This document shows positions 16,607 through 26,093 of a DNA stretch of 64,000 bases, in pieces. The position numbers and the translations under genes were made by a program. The notes below the pieces were generated by a model, which saw only the letters and a list, made by a program, of their open reading frames with translations, was not told the origin of the DNA and made no database searches. Within the stretch, counting starts at the first letter, position 1; each line of letters starts with the position of its first letter. The stretch is taken from NCBI RefSeq assembly GCF_038002825.1, contig NZ_JBBODF010000001.1, positions 6,076,001 to 6,140,000 of the forward strand. Reading direction: 5' to 3'. The stretch is from Paenibacillus sp. FSL H8-0048. GTDB taxonomy: Bacteria; Bacillota; Bacilli; Paenibacillales; Paenibacillaceae.

Positions 16607-17811
16607 TTCATTTCCATCTCCCGTCTCTGCGGCTGAATAATGGAGCCGATCCGCCGGATATGGGTTCGGCAGTCAGAGGTAATCTTCACTTGCTTGAAAT
16701 GTTCATCCCAATCCCCACGGTAAGCTTTCCAGACCTGGGGATATTTGCGGTGCAGCGCTTCGCCGAAGCCGAAGATATCGGAGGCGTAGCGCTGTTGCAC
16801 ATTTTGAATACTACCTTGCATATTGGACTTGAACTTGTCTTCGATTTCGGTCTGAATCATCTCAATATTGGAGGGTTGCGTGAGATCAATTGTGCTCTGA
16901 ATCGTAGTGAGATCAGCCTCCACATTGATCATGAGCTTGAATTCCGGCTGCCCTTCCGGATTCAGACTGGTTTGGATACTGCTCTCGGAACGGGTGACGA
17001 TGAAGCCGACCTTGCCACCATCCGGGCAGGTAACATCGCCGTTAGAGGAGCTAACCTCATTAAGCGCATAGTTGACTGTTTTGCTGGTGTTCTCGCCCAG
17101 CCAGCCGACCAGACGGTCTTTTTTGAAAATAGCAATTCCCGCCTGGATGATCTGGGTCTTCGGGACAATGGATTCTATATTCTTGACTGTCCCTCCCTCT
17201 GACACATCGCCGTGCAGCCTTACGCCGGACATAATCGGATTGGAGCCGCCGCGCTCCAGTTCAAGAATGAACTGCTGCAAGGTGACTTTACCGGTGGCTG
17301 CCCAATTTTTGTGGGAGACCAGAATGGAGGAGTAGAGCGAATTGGCCGGAATCTGCTCGAATGGCGTATTAATCTCCAGAATGTCAGAGGCCTGGGAATT
17401 CTTCGCGACCAACAGGAAGAAATCACTGCGGAGCTGATGATTCCGGGTGATGAAATCAAGGATGTCACTGACACCTTGCCGCGCCAGCTTTTCTCCGAGG
17501 ACAAGCACCCGGATGTGGGACAAGTAGAGAGTACGCGGCGCTGTACTGAGCATGTGCTGGAGAGCATCGGGAACCGTCTGGCCTACGGCTTTGTAGGTAA
17601 GAATAGGCAGACTTTTGCCTGCTGCTCCTTTGGTGCTGCGTGCTTCTCCCGAATTCAGCACCTGTGCAGAAACGGCATAACCCTCAGGTGCGGCATCAAT
17701 TCCCATCGCCATGACCACAGCCAGATCGTTCAGCTCCTTGCGGCTCCAGCATCCGGGCAACACCGCCAGACTGAAGACCAGGAGCAGACAGACTGCTTGT
17801 TGAATACGCAT
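16603..17811 (-). CDS. spore germination lipoprotein, Ger(x)C family
   Basis: A 402-residue lipoprotein. The signal peptide ends in the lipobox LPGC (about residues 18-21), followed at once by WSRKELNDLAVVMAMGID, the hallmark start of GerC proteins. Three mixed alpha/beta domains follow; the C-terminus contains ...DWDEHFKQVKI.... GerC is the outer-face lipoprotein subunit of the germinant receptor and needs diacylglycerol attachment. It lies 19 bases downstream of gerA. Confidence 0.93.
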   Translation of the reverse strand: MRIQQAVCLLLVFSLAVLPGCWSRKELNDLAVVMAMGIDAAPEGYAVSAQVLNSGEARSTKGAAGKSLPILTYKAVGQTVPDALQHMLSTAPRTLYLSHIRVLVLGEKLARQGVSDILDFITRNHQLRSDFFLLVAKNSQASDILEINTPFEQIPANSLYSSILVSHKNWAATGKVTLQQFILELERGGSNPIMSGVRLHGDVSEGGTVKNIESIVPKTQIIQAGIAIFKKDRLVGWLGENTSKTVNYALNEVSSSNGDVTCPDGGKVGFIVTRSESSIQTSLNPEGQPEFKLMINVEADLTTIQSTIDLTQPSNIEMIQTEIEDKFKSNMQGSIQNVQQRYASDIFGFGEALHRKYPQVWKAYRGDWDEHFKQVKITSDCRTHIRRIGSIIQPQRREMEMK

Positions 17812-17830
17812 AGAAGGTTGCTCCTCTCTG

Positions 17831-19294
17831 TCAGTTATGTCCGGTATACTTCTTCATGTTGCGCCTTGACAGCCTTATGAGGCTATCCTTCTGGCTAAGC
17901 CACTGCCAGGGGGCGTAGGAAGTCATGTAAGGAACACCTACGGATTCCAGACTGCATAAGTGCAGACCCAGAATAATCAAGGCGACAACAATCCCGTATA
18001 GGCCGAAGGAAGCGCCAATGCCCATCATCACGAAGCGCAGAATCCGTACCGAGATCCCGATATTGAAGGCGGGAAGGGCGAAGTTGGATATGGCTGTAAT
18101 GGAGACGACGATGACCATAGCAGCCGAGACTAGCCCTGCATCTACCGCAGCCTGGCCAATGACCAGCGAACCTACGATAGATACGGACTGGCCCATCGAT
18201 TTGGGCAGGCGGATACCGGCCTCACGCAGAATCTCGAAGGTGATCTCCATCAGAAAGGCTTCGAGAAACGCCGGGAACGGGATGCCTTCACGCTGCCCGA
18301 TCAGGCTGACCAGCAGGGTTGTGGGAATCATCTCCTGATGGAAGGTGGTGATCGCAATATAAAAGGCCGGGGTCAGCAGTGCTACAGCGAAGCAGAAATA
18401 ACGCAGGATGCGGACCAGACTGGCAAAATCGCTCCGCTGATAGTAATCCTCACTGGACTGGAAGAACTGTACGAACAAGGCGGGAACGATGAGCACAAAC
18501 GGCGTACCTTCCACCAGGATCGTGATCCGTCCTTCCAGCAGTGCTGATGCGGCGGAATCCGGACGTTCCGTGTTATACACCGTCGGAAAAGGGCTGTACT
18601 GCGGGTCCTGAATCATCTCCTCGATATAGTTGCTCTCCAGTACGCTGTCCAGCCTGGCTTCATCCAGCCGTCTGCGCAGCTCATTCAGCACCCCGGGATC
18701 TACATTGCCTTCTATATACATTACAGCTACATTCGTCTGCGTCTGTTCCCCGAGGGTTCGCTCTTCAATGCGCAGCTTCGGGTTCTGGATTCTCCGCCGG
18801 ATCAGCGCTGTATTCTCCCGCAGCGATTCCGTGAAGCCTTCACGCGGCCCTCTTACAACGGCTTGTGAGCCGGCATCCTCGACTGCCCGCTGCTTCAGTG
18901 CCTCCGTACCGGCAGATAGCGCCTTCGGAGCTCCGTCAATGATGAGGATCGAGTTACCGGCGAGTAGCTCACGCTCCAGCTCCGTGTAGTTGCTGACCTC
19001 CCCGACCTTGCCGAGGGAGAGCGTCCGTTCCTGCAGCAGCTTCAGGCAGCTCTCCGGATGAGGCTGGCTGAATTGTTGATACAGACTGGAGTCCTCATGG
19101 ATGGCCTGAATCATCTCCTGCGGATCTGCGAGTCCTTCAATGAAGATAATGACTGCGGACGAAGGGCCGAGGGTGATGAACCGGTAGATGATATCTGTGC
19201 TTTTGCCCAGGCGGCTTTGCATTCCTTCTATTATCGCGGACAGGGCGTGCGGCAGCTTCTCCTGCGGACCTTGTGTATTCTCCAGATGTGTCAT
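17831..19294 (-). CDS. spore germination protein, GerA family
   Basis: About 487 residues; A subunit of the germinant receptor. A large N-terminal soluble domain (about 1-285) is followed by 5-6 membrane segments and a basic tail. Family motifs include VPYMTSYAPWQW near the C-terminus, and LVEGTPFVLIVPALFVQFFQ and the ERPDSAASALLEGRI region before the membrane part. I prefer ATG 19294 over the ATG two codons upstream, because GGAGGT is then 8 bases away instead of 2. It is the first gene of the operon. Confidence 0.92.
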   Translation of the reverse strand: MTHLENTQGPQEKLPHALSAIIEGMQSRLGKSTDIIYRFITLGPSSAVIIFIEGLADPQEMIQAIHEDSSLYQQFSQPHPESCLKLLQERTLSLGKVGEVSNYTELERELLAGNSILIIDGAPKALSAGTEALKQRAVEDAGSQAVVRGPREGFTESLRENTALIRRRIQNPKLRIEERTLGEQTQTNVAVMYIEGNVDPGVLNELRRRLDEARLDSVLESNYIEEMIQDPQYSPFPTVYNTERPDSAASALLEGRITILVEGTPFVLIVPALFVQFFQSSEDYYQRSDFASLVRILRYFCFAVALLTPAFYIAITTFHQEMIPTTLLVSLIGQREGIPFPAFLEAFLMEITFEILREAGIRLPKSMGQSVSIVGSLVIGQAAVDAGLVSAAMVIVVSITAISNFALPAFNIGISVRILRFVMMGIGASFGLYGIVVALIILGLHLCSLESVGVPYMTSYAPWQWLSQKDSLIRLSRRNMKKYTGHN

Positions 19295-19350
19295 GATCAT
19301 TCACCTCCAATCATCCGGTATAGTCTTTCCGTTTGTGGAAATCCTATGCA

Positions 19351-19380
19351 ATCTATGAGCACGGAAGGAGAATGGGATTC
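19351..19380 (-). promoter_or_regulatory. possible sigma-G-type promoter for the ger operon
   Basis: On the minus strand GAATC, 18 bases, CATAGAT resembles the forespore sigma-G pattern (GMATR-N18-CATWMTA) with two mismatches. Germinant receptor operons are normally sigma-G dependent, which is the main reason to list this weak match. Confidence 0.3.
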
Positions 19381-19482
19381 GGTTTTTTTGCTGCGGGAGT
19401 TTACGAATGTTTGAAACGGCTATACTACCTAGTAGTAGCTGAATACAGAGCTGGCAGACGGAAGGATACAGGAGGGTGACCT

Positions 19483-21192
19483 ATGGAACTAAGTATATTG
19501 CTGATGGTCGTGCAGCTTTTTTTCGCGCTGGTCATCGGCGTTTATTTTTGGAATCTGCTGCGGGGACAGAAGACGAACAAGACGGCGGTGGACCGGGAAT
19601 CGCGCAAGGAGCTGGATAAGCTGCGGAAGATGCGGATGATCTCTCTGACCAAGCCGCTCTCAGAAAAGACACGCCCCGCCTCCATCGACGATATCGTCGG
19701 ACAGAAGGACGGGCTGCGCGCCTTGAAGGCCGCGCTATGCAGCGCCAATCCGCAGCATGTGATTATCTACGGGCCGCCGGGTGTGGGCAAGACGGCAGCG
19801 GCGCGGGTGGTTATGGAGGAAGCGAAGAAAAATGCGTTGTCGCCGTTCAAGCGTGACGCCAAATTCACCGAGATCGATGCCACTACGGCGCGCTTCGACG
19901 AGCGCGGAATTGCCGATCCGCTGATCGGCTCCGTACATGATCCCATCTATCAGGGAGCGGGGGCCATGGGCGTGGCCGGAGTCCCGCAGCCGAAGCCGGG
20001 CGCAGTAACCAAGGCGCATGGGGGAATTCTGTTCCTCGATGAGATTGGCGAGCTGCATCCGATTCAGATGAACAAGCTGCTGAAGGTGCTGGAGGACCGC
20101 AAGGTGCTGCTGGAGAGCGCCTATTACAACTCGGAGGACAGCAATACACCCGCGTATATTCATGATATTTTCCAAAATGGCCTGCCCGCCGATTTCCGGC
20201 TGGTCGGAGCCACAACACGGTCGCCGGACGAGATCTCACCGGCGCTGCGTTCGCGCTGCATGGAGATCTATTTCCGTCCGCTGCTGCCGGAGGAGATTGC
20301 CGTGATTGGACGGGATGCCGTCCAGAAGATCGGGCTGAAGCCAAGCCCGGAAGCGGTGGAGGTCGTGCAGCAGTACGCGACGAACGGCCGCGAGGCGGTG
20401 AATATGATCCAGCTGGCTGCCGGTCTTGCGCTGACCGAGGGCCGGGACTCGCTGAGCGCTGCGGAAGTGGAATGGGTCGCCAGCAGCAGCCAGCTGCCGC
20501 TGCGGACGGAACGCAAGATTCCTTCCGCCCCGCAGGTCGGACTGGTCAACGGCCTTGCCGTCTACGGCCCCGGCATGGGCACGCTGCTGGAGATCGAGGT
20601 CTCCGCCGCGCCTGTGCTTAACGGGCCGGGCAGGCTGAACATCACCGGGGTAGTCGATGAAGAGGAGACGCGCGGCGGCTCGCGGACTGTGCGCCGCAAG
20701 AGCATGGCCCGGGGCTCCATTGAGAATGTGCTGACCGTACTGCGCTCCATGAAGCTGGAGCCGGACAAGTATGACCTGCACATTAACTTCCCCGGAGGGA
20801 CGCCTATTGACGGGCCGTCCGCCGGGGTGGCCATGGCGGTGGCCATCGTCTCGGCCATCCGGCAGCTGCCGGTGGACAACACGGTGGCAATCACCGGGGA
20901 GGTCGGCATCCATGGCCGGGTGAAGCCGGTCGGCGGCGTGGTCGCCAAGGTGGAGGCGGCCTTCCAGGCGGGAGCAACGACCGTGCTGATTCCGAAGGAG
21001 AACTGGCAGTCGCTGTTCGCCGATCTCGGCGCGCTGCGGGTGATCCCGGTGGACACGGTGGAGGAGGTCTTCCGCCACCTGTTCGGCACCGATACAGCAG
21101 ACATCAGAATGCCTGCCGTATCCGGCGAGACCTTCTCTTCCGCGCCTTCACTGCTGAAGGCGGACGCTTCGGGCGAGGGGTTGCCCGGTTAA
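19483..21192 (+). CDS. lonB: ATP-dependent protease LonB
   Basis: A 569-residue membrane-anchored Lon homologue of spore formers. One N-terminal transmembrane helix (about 3-25) replaces the large N-domain of LonA. The AAA+ module has Walker A GPPGVGKT (about 93-100) and Walker B GILFLDEIGEL (about 180). The protease domain has the catalytic Ser in DGPSAGVAMA and the Lys in GGVVAKVEAA (S16 dyad). LonB in Bacillus acts in the forespore. ATG follows AGGAGGG. It is followed by a terminator and then lonA, the usual order. Confidence 0.95.
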   Translation: MELSILLMVVQLFFALVIGVYFWNLLRGQKTNKTAVDRESRKELDKLRKMRMISLTKPLSEKTRPASIDDIVGQKDGLRALKAALCSANPQHVIIYGPPGVGKTAAARVVMEEAKKNALSPFKRDAKFTEIDATTARFDERGIADPLIGSVHDPIYQGAGAMGVAGVPQPKPGAVTKAHGGILFLDEIGELHPIQMNKLLKVLEDRKVLLESAYYNSEDSNTPAYIHDIFQNGLPADFRLVGATTRSPDEISPALRSRCMEIYFRPLLPEEIAVIGRDAVQKIGLKPSPEAVEVVQQYATNGREAVNMIQLAAGLALTEGRDSLSAAEVEWVASSSQLPLRTERKIPSAPQVGLVNGLAVYGPGMGTLLEIEVSAAPVLNGPGRLNITGVVDEEETRGGSRTVRRKSMARGSIENVLTVLRSMKLEPDKYDLHINFPGGTPIDGPSAGVAMAVAIVSAIRQLPVDNTVAITGEVGIHGRVKPVGGVVAKVEAAFQAGATTVLIPKENWQSLFADLGALRVIPVDTVEEVFRHLFGTDTADIRMPAVSGETFSSAPSLLKADASGEGLPG

Positions 21193-21212
21193 GACAGGCA
21201 CATTAGGAAGGA

Positions 21213-21247
21213 ATCCCCTGGCGGGCAGCTGCCGGGGGATTTTTTTG
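21213..21247 (+). terminator. rho-independent terminator of lonB
   Basis: ATCCCCTGGC pairs with GCCGGGGGAT (inner GGGCAGCT loop), followed by TTTTTTT. Confidence 0.88.
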
Positions 21248-21358
21248 GTGGATGAGCAGGGGGCTCGGCGGCATAGGACACGAACGTTCAGCGAATACTA
21301 CACACCGATGGGTGAGCGTGCCAATAACGCCAATTGCACCAATTGCGGACACGGGTGG

Positions 21359-21388
21359 TTGGTGTTTTCATGCGGCTTTTGTTAGAAT
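21359..21388 (+). promoter_or_regulatory. candidate lonA promoter
   Basis: TTGGTG (21359-21364), 18-base spacer, TAGAAT (21383-21388). Upstream, CCAATAACG, CCAATTGCA and CCAATTGCG recur with about 9-base spacing (21321-21347), an unexplained short periodicity that could be an operator. No CIRCE element is seen. Confidence 0.45.
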
Positions 21389-21433
21389 GAATGCATATGA
21401 CACTACTTATGAACCATGGGAGGTGCGAAAGCG

Positions 21434-23827
21434 ATGATACAAAGTAAATCCAAAGGTCGTCGTTTTCCTTTATTACCGCTTAGAGGTCTTCTTGTATATC
21501 CCAGTATGGTTCTGCATCTGGATGTAGGCCGTGAGAAGTCCGTGCGGGCATTAGAGAAAGCTATGGTTGAAGATAATCTGATTCTCCTCTGCTCCCAGTC
21601 TGAAGTCAATATTGAGGAGCCGGGGCAAGAGGATATATTCCGCGTGGGTACGGTGGCGAATGTGCGGCAGATGCTGAAGCTTCCCAACGGTACGATCCGT
21701 GTGCTGGTGGAGGGCGTAGAGCGGGCCGAGATTATTCATTATACGGACAACGAGGAGTATTATGAGGTGATGGCGCGTGAGCTGCCGGAGCAGGAGGATG
21801 TGGACCAGGAGAGCGATGCCCTGATGCGCAGCGTGCTGAGCCAGTTCGAACACTACATCACTCTGTCCAAAAAAGTAACGCCAGAGACCCTCGCTGCGGT
21901 CTCCGATATCGAGGAGCCTGGGCGGCTGGCGGATGTCATCACCAGTCATCTGGCGCTGAAGATCAAGGACAAACAGGAGATCCTGGAGACCATTGACGTC
22001 AGCAAGCGTCTGGAGAAGCTGCTCGACATCCTCAATAATGAGCGCGAAGTGCTGGAGCTCGAACGCAAGATCAGCCAGCGCGTGAAGAAGCAGATGGAGA
22101 AGACCCAGAAGGAGTATTACCTGCGCGAGCAGATGAAGGCGATCCAGAAGGAGCTTGGCGAGAAGGAAGGCCGGGCCGGTGAAGCCGATGAGCTGCGCAC
22201 CCAGATGGAAGAGAAGAATCTGCCGGAGCGGGTGCAGGAGAAGATCCTGAAGGAGATCGACCGGCTGGAGAAAATGCCGGCAAGCTCAGCCGAAGGCAGC
22301 GTCATCCGCAACTATGTGGATTGGCTGCTCGGTCTGCCCTGGAGCGAAGCCACGGAAGATGATCTGGATATCCGCAAGGCGGAAGAGGTGCTGGACGCAG
22401 ACCACTATGGTCTGGAGAAGCCGAAGGAACGGGTGCTGGAATACCTGGCCGTGCAGAAGCTGGTCAAGGGGCTGAAGGGGCCGATTCTGTGTCTGGTAGG
22501 TCCTCCGGGCGTCGGCAAAACCTCGCTCGCCCGCTCCATCGCCCGCTCCCTGAACCGCAAGTTCGTCCGCATCTCGCTGGGCGGCGTGCGGGATGAAGCT
22601 GAGATCCGGGGTCACCGCCGGACATATGTCGGCGCAATGCCGGGCCGGATCATCCAGGGGATGAAGACGGCAGGCAGCATCAACCCGGTCTTCCTGCTGG
22701 ATGAGATCGACAAGATGGCGGCGGACTTCCGCGGCGATCCGTCGGCGGCCCTGCTGGAGGTGCTGGACCCCGAACAGAACAATACGTTCAGCGATCACTT
22801 CGTAGAGCTGCCGTTCGACTTGTCGAACGTCATGTTCGTCACTACAGCGAATGCCGTGCACAACATTCCGCGTCCGCTGCTGGACCGGATGGAGATGCTG
22901 TTCATTCCCGGCTATACGGAGCTGGAGAAGCTGCAGATTGCCAGCCGTTATCTGCTGCCCAAGCAGCGCAAGAGCCACGGCCTTGCGGAAGAGCAGCTGT
23001 CCATCGGAGACGATACGCTGCTGAAGATTGTCCGCGAGTACACCCGCGAATCCGGGGTGCGGAATCTGGAGCAGCAGATAGCTGCCCTCTGCCGCAAGGC
23101 GGCGAAGCAGATTGTCTCCGAAGAGAAGGAGCGCGTCAGCATTCTTCCGGAGGAGATCAAGGATTACCTGGGAGCCGCCAAGTTCCGCTATGGAATGGCA
23201 GAGCTGGAGGATCAGATTGGTACCGTTACCGGGCTGGCCTGGACAGAGGTTGGCGGCGATACGCTGCTGATTGAAGTAACGGTGGTCCAGGGCACCGGGA
23301 AGCTGACGCTGACCGGCCAGCTCGGCGATGTGATGAAGGAGTCGGCGCAGGCTGCCTTCAGCTATACCCGCTCTAAGGCGGAGGAGCTGGGGCTTGCCCC
23401 TGATTTTCACGAGAAGAACGATATTCACATCCATATTCCCGAAGGTGCGATTCCCAAGGACGGCCCGTCCGCAGGGATTACCATCGCCACGGCGCTGATC
23501 TCCGCGCTTACCAAGCGTTATGTCTCCAAGCATGTAGCCATGACCGGTGAGATTACGCTGCGCGGACGCGTATTGCCTATCGGTGGTCTTAAGGAGAAAT
23601 CGCTGGCCGCCCACCGTGCAGGCTACAAGAAGATTCTTATCCCGAAGGACAATGAGCGCGACCTCAAGGATATTCCTGAGAGTGTCCGGAGTGATGTCGA
23701 GTTCGTGCCGGTATCCCATATGGATCAGGTACTGAAGCACGCGCTCGTAGATCATGAAGAAGGCATCAATACCGGCTCAGACTCAGATACAGAAATAAGC
23801 ATTGAAGCGCCCAGTAGTGTGCATTAG
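21434..23827 (+). CDS. lon: ATP-dependent protease LonA
   Basis: A 797-residue cytosolic Lon. The N-terminal substrate-binding domain starts with FPLLPLRGLLVYP. A coiled-coil middle (about 190-255) follows. Walker A is GPPGVGKTS (about 356) and Walker B FLLDEIDKM (about 418). The S16 protease domain carries Ser in KDGPSAGIT and Lys in GGLKEKSLAA. I chose ATG 21434 because GGGAGGTG is 8 bases upstream; an in-frame ATG at 21416 precedes that ribosome site. It degrades misfolded and regulatory proteins. The ysxC gene follows after 12 bases, an arrangement shared with Bacillus. Confidence 0.97.
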   Translation: MIQSKSKGRRFPLLPLRGLLVYPSMVLHLDVGREKSVRALEKAMVEDNLILLCSQSEVNIEEPGQEDIFRVGTVANVRQMLKLPNGTIRVLVEGVERAEIIHYTDNEEYYEVMARELPEQEDVDQESDALMRSVLSQFEHYITLSKKVTPETLAAVSDIEEPGRLADVITSHLALKIKDKQEILETIDVSKRLEKLLDILNNEREVLELERKISQRVKKQMEKTQKEYYLREQMKAIQKELGEKEGRAGEADELRTQMEEKNLPERVQEKILKEIDRLEKMPASSAEGSVIRNYVDWLLGLPWSEATEDDLDIRKAEEVLDADHYGLEKPKERVLEYLAVQKLVKGLKGPILCLVGPPGVGKTSLARSIARSLNRKFVRISLGGVRDEAEIRGHRRTYVGAMPGRIIQGMKTAGSINPVFLLDEIDKMAADFRGDPSAALLEVLDPEQNNTFSDHFVELPFDLSNVMFVTTANAVHNIPRPLLDRMEMLFIPGYTELEKLQIASRYLLPKQRKSHGLAEEQLSIGDDTLLKIVREYTRESGVRNLEQQIAALCRKAAKQIVSEEKERVSILPEEIKDYLGAAKFRYGMAELEDQIGTVTGLAWTEVGGDTLLIEVTVVQGTGKLTLTGQLGDVMKESAQAAFSYTRSKAEELGLAPDFHEKNDIHIHIPEGAIPKDGPSAGITIATALISALTKRYVSKHVAMTGEITLRGRVLPIGGLKEKSLAAHRAGYKKILIPKDNERDLKDIPESVRSDVEFVPVSHMDQVLKHALVDHEEGINTGSDSDTEISIEAPSSVH

Positions 23828-23839
23828 AAAGGAAGTCAT

Positions 23840-24505
23840 ATGAAAGTTAACAACGCCGAATTTATTATCAGTGCCGTAGGCCCTGACCAATACCCTGTGG
23901 ATGCCTTGCCGGAGATTGCTCTGGCAGGGCGCTCCAATGTAGGGAAGTCCTCTCTGATCAACCGGATGATTAACCGCAAGAATCTGGCCCGCACCAGTTC
24001 TACACCGGGCAAGACGCAGCATATGAACTATTACCTGGTGAATGAGAGCATGTATTTCGTTGACTTCCCGGGCTATGGCTATGCCAAGGTCTCGAAGACA
24101 CAGCGCGCCTCCTGGGGCAAAATGGTCGAGAAGTACATGGCGGAACGCGAGACGCTGAAGATGGTCCTGCTGGTCGTGGATCTGCGCCACCCGCCGACAG
24201 CCAATGACAAAATGATGTTCGACTGGCTGAAGCACTACGATCTGCCGCTCTGCGTAGTGGCCACCAAAGCGGACAAAATTCCGAAGACCCGCTGGCCGAA
24301 GCATATCAAGGTAATGAAGCAGGAGCTCGGTGTGCTGCCGGGAGACAGCTTCATTGCGTATTCATCAGAGATTGGACTTGGCAAAGACGAATTATGGGAA
24401 CTTATAGATAGACACACTCTACCCACCGAAGAAGAGCTTCCGGCAGAACCGGATGATCCGAATTCCGGGGATGAACCGCAGCACGAAGCGCCTTCCGAGA
24501 CTTAA
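23840..24505 (+). CDS. ysxC: ribosome biogenesis GTPase YsxC/EngB
   Basis: A 221-residue TRAFAC GTPase needed for assembly of the 50S subunit. G1 is GRSNVGKSS (about 31-39), G2 lies around TSSTPGKT, G3 is DFPGYG (about 76-81), G4 TKAD (about 145-148) and G5 YSSEIG. A long acidic C-terminal tail (about 195-221) extends beyond the usual end. The ribosome site is AAAGGAAG. It is coupled to lonA. Confidence 0.95.
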   Translation: MKVNNAEFIISAVGPDQYPVDALPEIALAGRSNVGKSSLINRMINRKNLARTSSTPGKTQHMNYYLVNESMYFVDFPGYGYAKVSKTQRASWGKMVEKYMAERETLKMVLLVVDLRHPPTANDKMMFDWLKHYDLPLCVVATKADKIPKTRWPKHIKVMKQELGVLPGDSFIAYSSEIGLGKDELWELIDRHTLPTEEELPAEPDDPNSGDEPQHEAPSET

Positions 24506-24535
24506 GGGTTTGTCATTAAGAATTGAGGGATGTTT

Positions 24536-25123
24536 ATGGCTCAGCGTCTGGCGATGGAATATGTGAATGCAACGATGCAAATGACCGAATTTCAGCTGAA
24601 CCAGTTCCTGCTGACCGCAGATACCAGCTATATCAGTCACCGTGTGAAGGTTTTGGGCGCGGGAGAACAGGAGATTGTGCTGGAGGAGGCCGGAGGCGAG
24701 GAGGTCCATCTGTCTTTTGAACGCAAAGGCGGCATCTATATGGGTTCCTTGTCCTGCAGGGTGGTGAATCCTCATCTGATTAATGCAGTCCGCAAATTAT
24801 TCTTCACTTATAAAGGCACGGGAACCGTAAACCGCATTTATAAGGATCTAACGATGATGTATTACTATGAAGGCGGCTCGGTGCGCCGGATCTCGGAAGT
24901 GAGGCCGGAAGGCACCAAGCTGATCTATCAGCATAAATATTCAGTGGCAGAGATGCTGGCTGTCTACAAGCGTCAGAGCGTAGAAGGTGAGATTGAACAG
25001 CTCCGGCAAGAGATTGATAGACTGCTCGATCTGCGCAACCGCAGCAGGCAGCAGGCAGTAATTAACGAAGTAGATGAGAGACTTGCAGAAGCGGCCGGCC
25101 GGCTGTTCCGACTGGAAGCGTAG
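24536..25123 (+). CDS. conserved-looking hypothetical protein
   Basis: A 195-residue soluble protein with no signal peptide. I prefer ATG 24536 (TGAGGG six bases upstream) over 24530. The first two thirds look beta-rich, with a basic patch and YKGTGTVNRIYKDLTMMYYYEGG. Residues about 140-195 form a heptad-like coiled coil (EGEIEQLRQEIDRLLDLRN...). It follows ysxC by 30 bases and ends in a strong terminator, so it closes the lonA operon. I do not recognise a family. Confidence 0.72.
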   Translation: MAQRLAMEYVNATMQMTEFQLNQFLLTADTSYISHRVKVLGAGEQEIVLEEAGGEEVHLSFERKGGIYMGSLSCRVVNPHLINAVRKLFFTYKGTGTVNRIYKDLTMMYYYEGGSVRRISEVRPEGTKLIYQHKYSVAEMLAVYKRQSVEGEIEQLRQEIDRLLDLRNRSRQQAVINEVDERLAEAAGRLFRLEA

Positions 25124-25145
25124 GTGATATTGTTTTAAAATATGG

Positions 25146-25179
25146 CAATCATTTCCTAGTGAAATGGTTGTATTTTTTT
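25146..25179 (+). terminator. rho-independent terminator
   Basis: CAATCATTTC and GAAATGGTTG form a 10-bp stem around CTAGT, followed by TATTTTTTT. It ends the lonA-ysxC transcription unit and shows that the phosphatase gene cannot start at the upstream GTG 25159. Confidence 0.9.
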
Positions 25180-25224
25180 GCGAAAACTATACATATCCTC
25201 TACGAAAGGACCGATAAACAACAT

Positions 25225-26007
25225 ATGATAGATATCCATAGCCACATTCTACCCTTCATGGATGACGGAGCTGCTGATTATGACGCCGCTCTCGCCATGG
25301 CGCTTGACGCCCATAACGATGGTATTACAACTGTAGTAGCTACCCCCCACCATGCGAACGGAGTCTATATGAATCCGGCCCCGGAGATTGAAGCGGCGGT
25401 ACGGGTGCTGAATGCGAAGCTGCAGGAGGCAGGCAATCCGCTGGTCGTGCTGCCGGGGCAGGAGATCCGGATCTACGGGGAGCTGCTCGATGATCTGGAG
25501 CGCGGACAATTGCTGACGCTTGCCGGTTCCCGGTATATTTTGCTGGAGATGCCCTCTTCACGGGTGCCCCGCACGATGGAAGAGACCTGCCATGAGCTGG
25601 TCATCCAGGGAATGGTGCCGGTTATCGCCCACCCGGAGCGCAACGCGGAGATTGCTGCCGATCCGTCCAAGCTGCTGCGGTTAATAGAGCTCGGTGCCAT
25701 GGGACAGGTTACTGCACAGAGCATCGCCGGCGTCTTCGGGAGTAAGCTGCAGAAGCTGTCGCTCAAATTATGCCGGCAGCAAGCCGTGCATATGATTGCA
25801 TCCGATGCGCATGATTCGCTGCACCGTCCCTTTGGATTAAGCGAGGCTTACGGGGTGGTGAGGCGGGAATTAGGAGCAGAGTCAGTCGACTTTTTTCTAC
25901 ACAATTCGCGCGATATCCTTGCAAATAAGGAGATTAATCGAGTTAATTCTATTCAATCTAACAGCAAACTTCATAGATTGTTCGGATTTTTTTCTCGTAA
26001 GGGGTGA
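25225..26007 (+). CDS. tyrosine-protein phosphatase, YwqE/CpsB (PHP) family
   Basis: A 260-residue metal-dependent phosphotyrosine phosphatase of the PHP fold that reverses CpsD-type kinase autophosphorylation. Metal ligands: MIDIHSHILP at the very start, TPHH (about 39), GQEI (about 77), IAHPERN (about 135), ASDAHD (about 192-197). The start is ATG 25225, since the family begins with the metal motif. It opens the glycan locus, two genes ahead of the Wzz/CpsD kinase pair. Confidence 0.92.
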   Translation: MIDIHSHILPFMDDGAADYDAALAMALDAHNDGITTVVATPHHANGVYMNPAPEIEAAVRVLNAKLQEAGNPLVVLPGQEIRIYGELLDDLERGQLLTLAGSRYILLEMPSSRVPRTMEETCHELVIQGMVPVIAHPERNAEIAADPSKLLRLIELGAMGQVTAQSIAGVFGSKLQKLSLKLCRQQAVHMIASDAHDSLHRPFGLSEAYGVVRRELGAESVDFFLHNSRDILANKEINRVNSIQSNSKLHRLFGFFSRKG

Positions 26008-26093
26008 CCTTCCGTGTCATTAATGGTAGAATGGGTATTACTGGATTCTTGCACTATTCTTAATACAAATACATACAAAGAGGTGGATGACAA

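Noticed and set aside
22286..23755. 489-codon open frame antisense to lonA
   Set aside because: His/Arg/Gln-rich product typical of an antisense shadow of a GC-rich gene, with no matching signals.
25159..25224. GTG start extending the YwqE-type phosphatase by 22 codons
   Set aside because: The codons fall within a rho-independent terminator (25146-25179), and the family starts at the metal-binding MIDIHSH.
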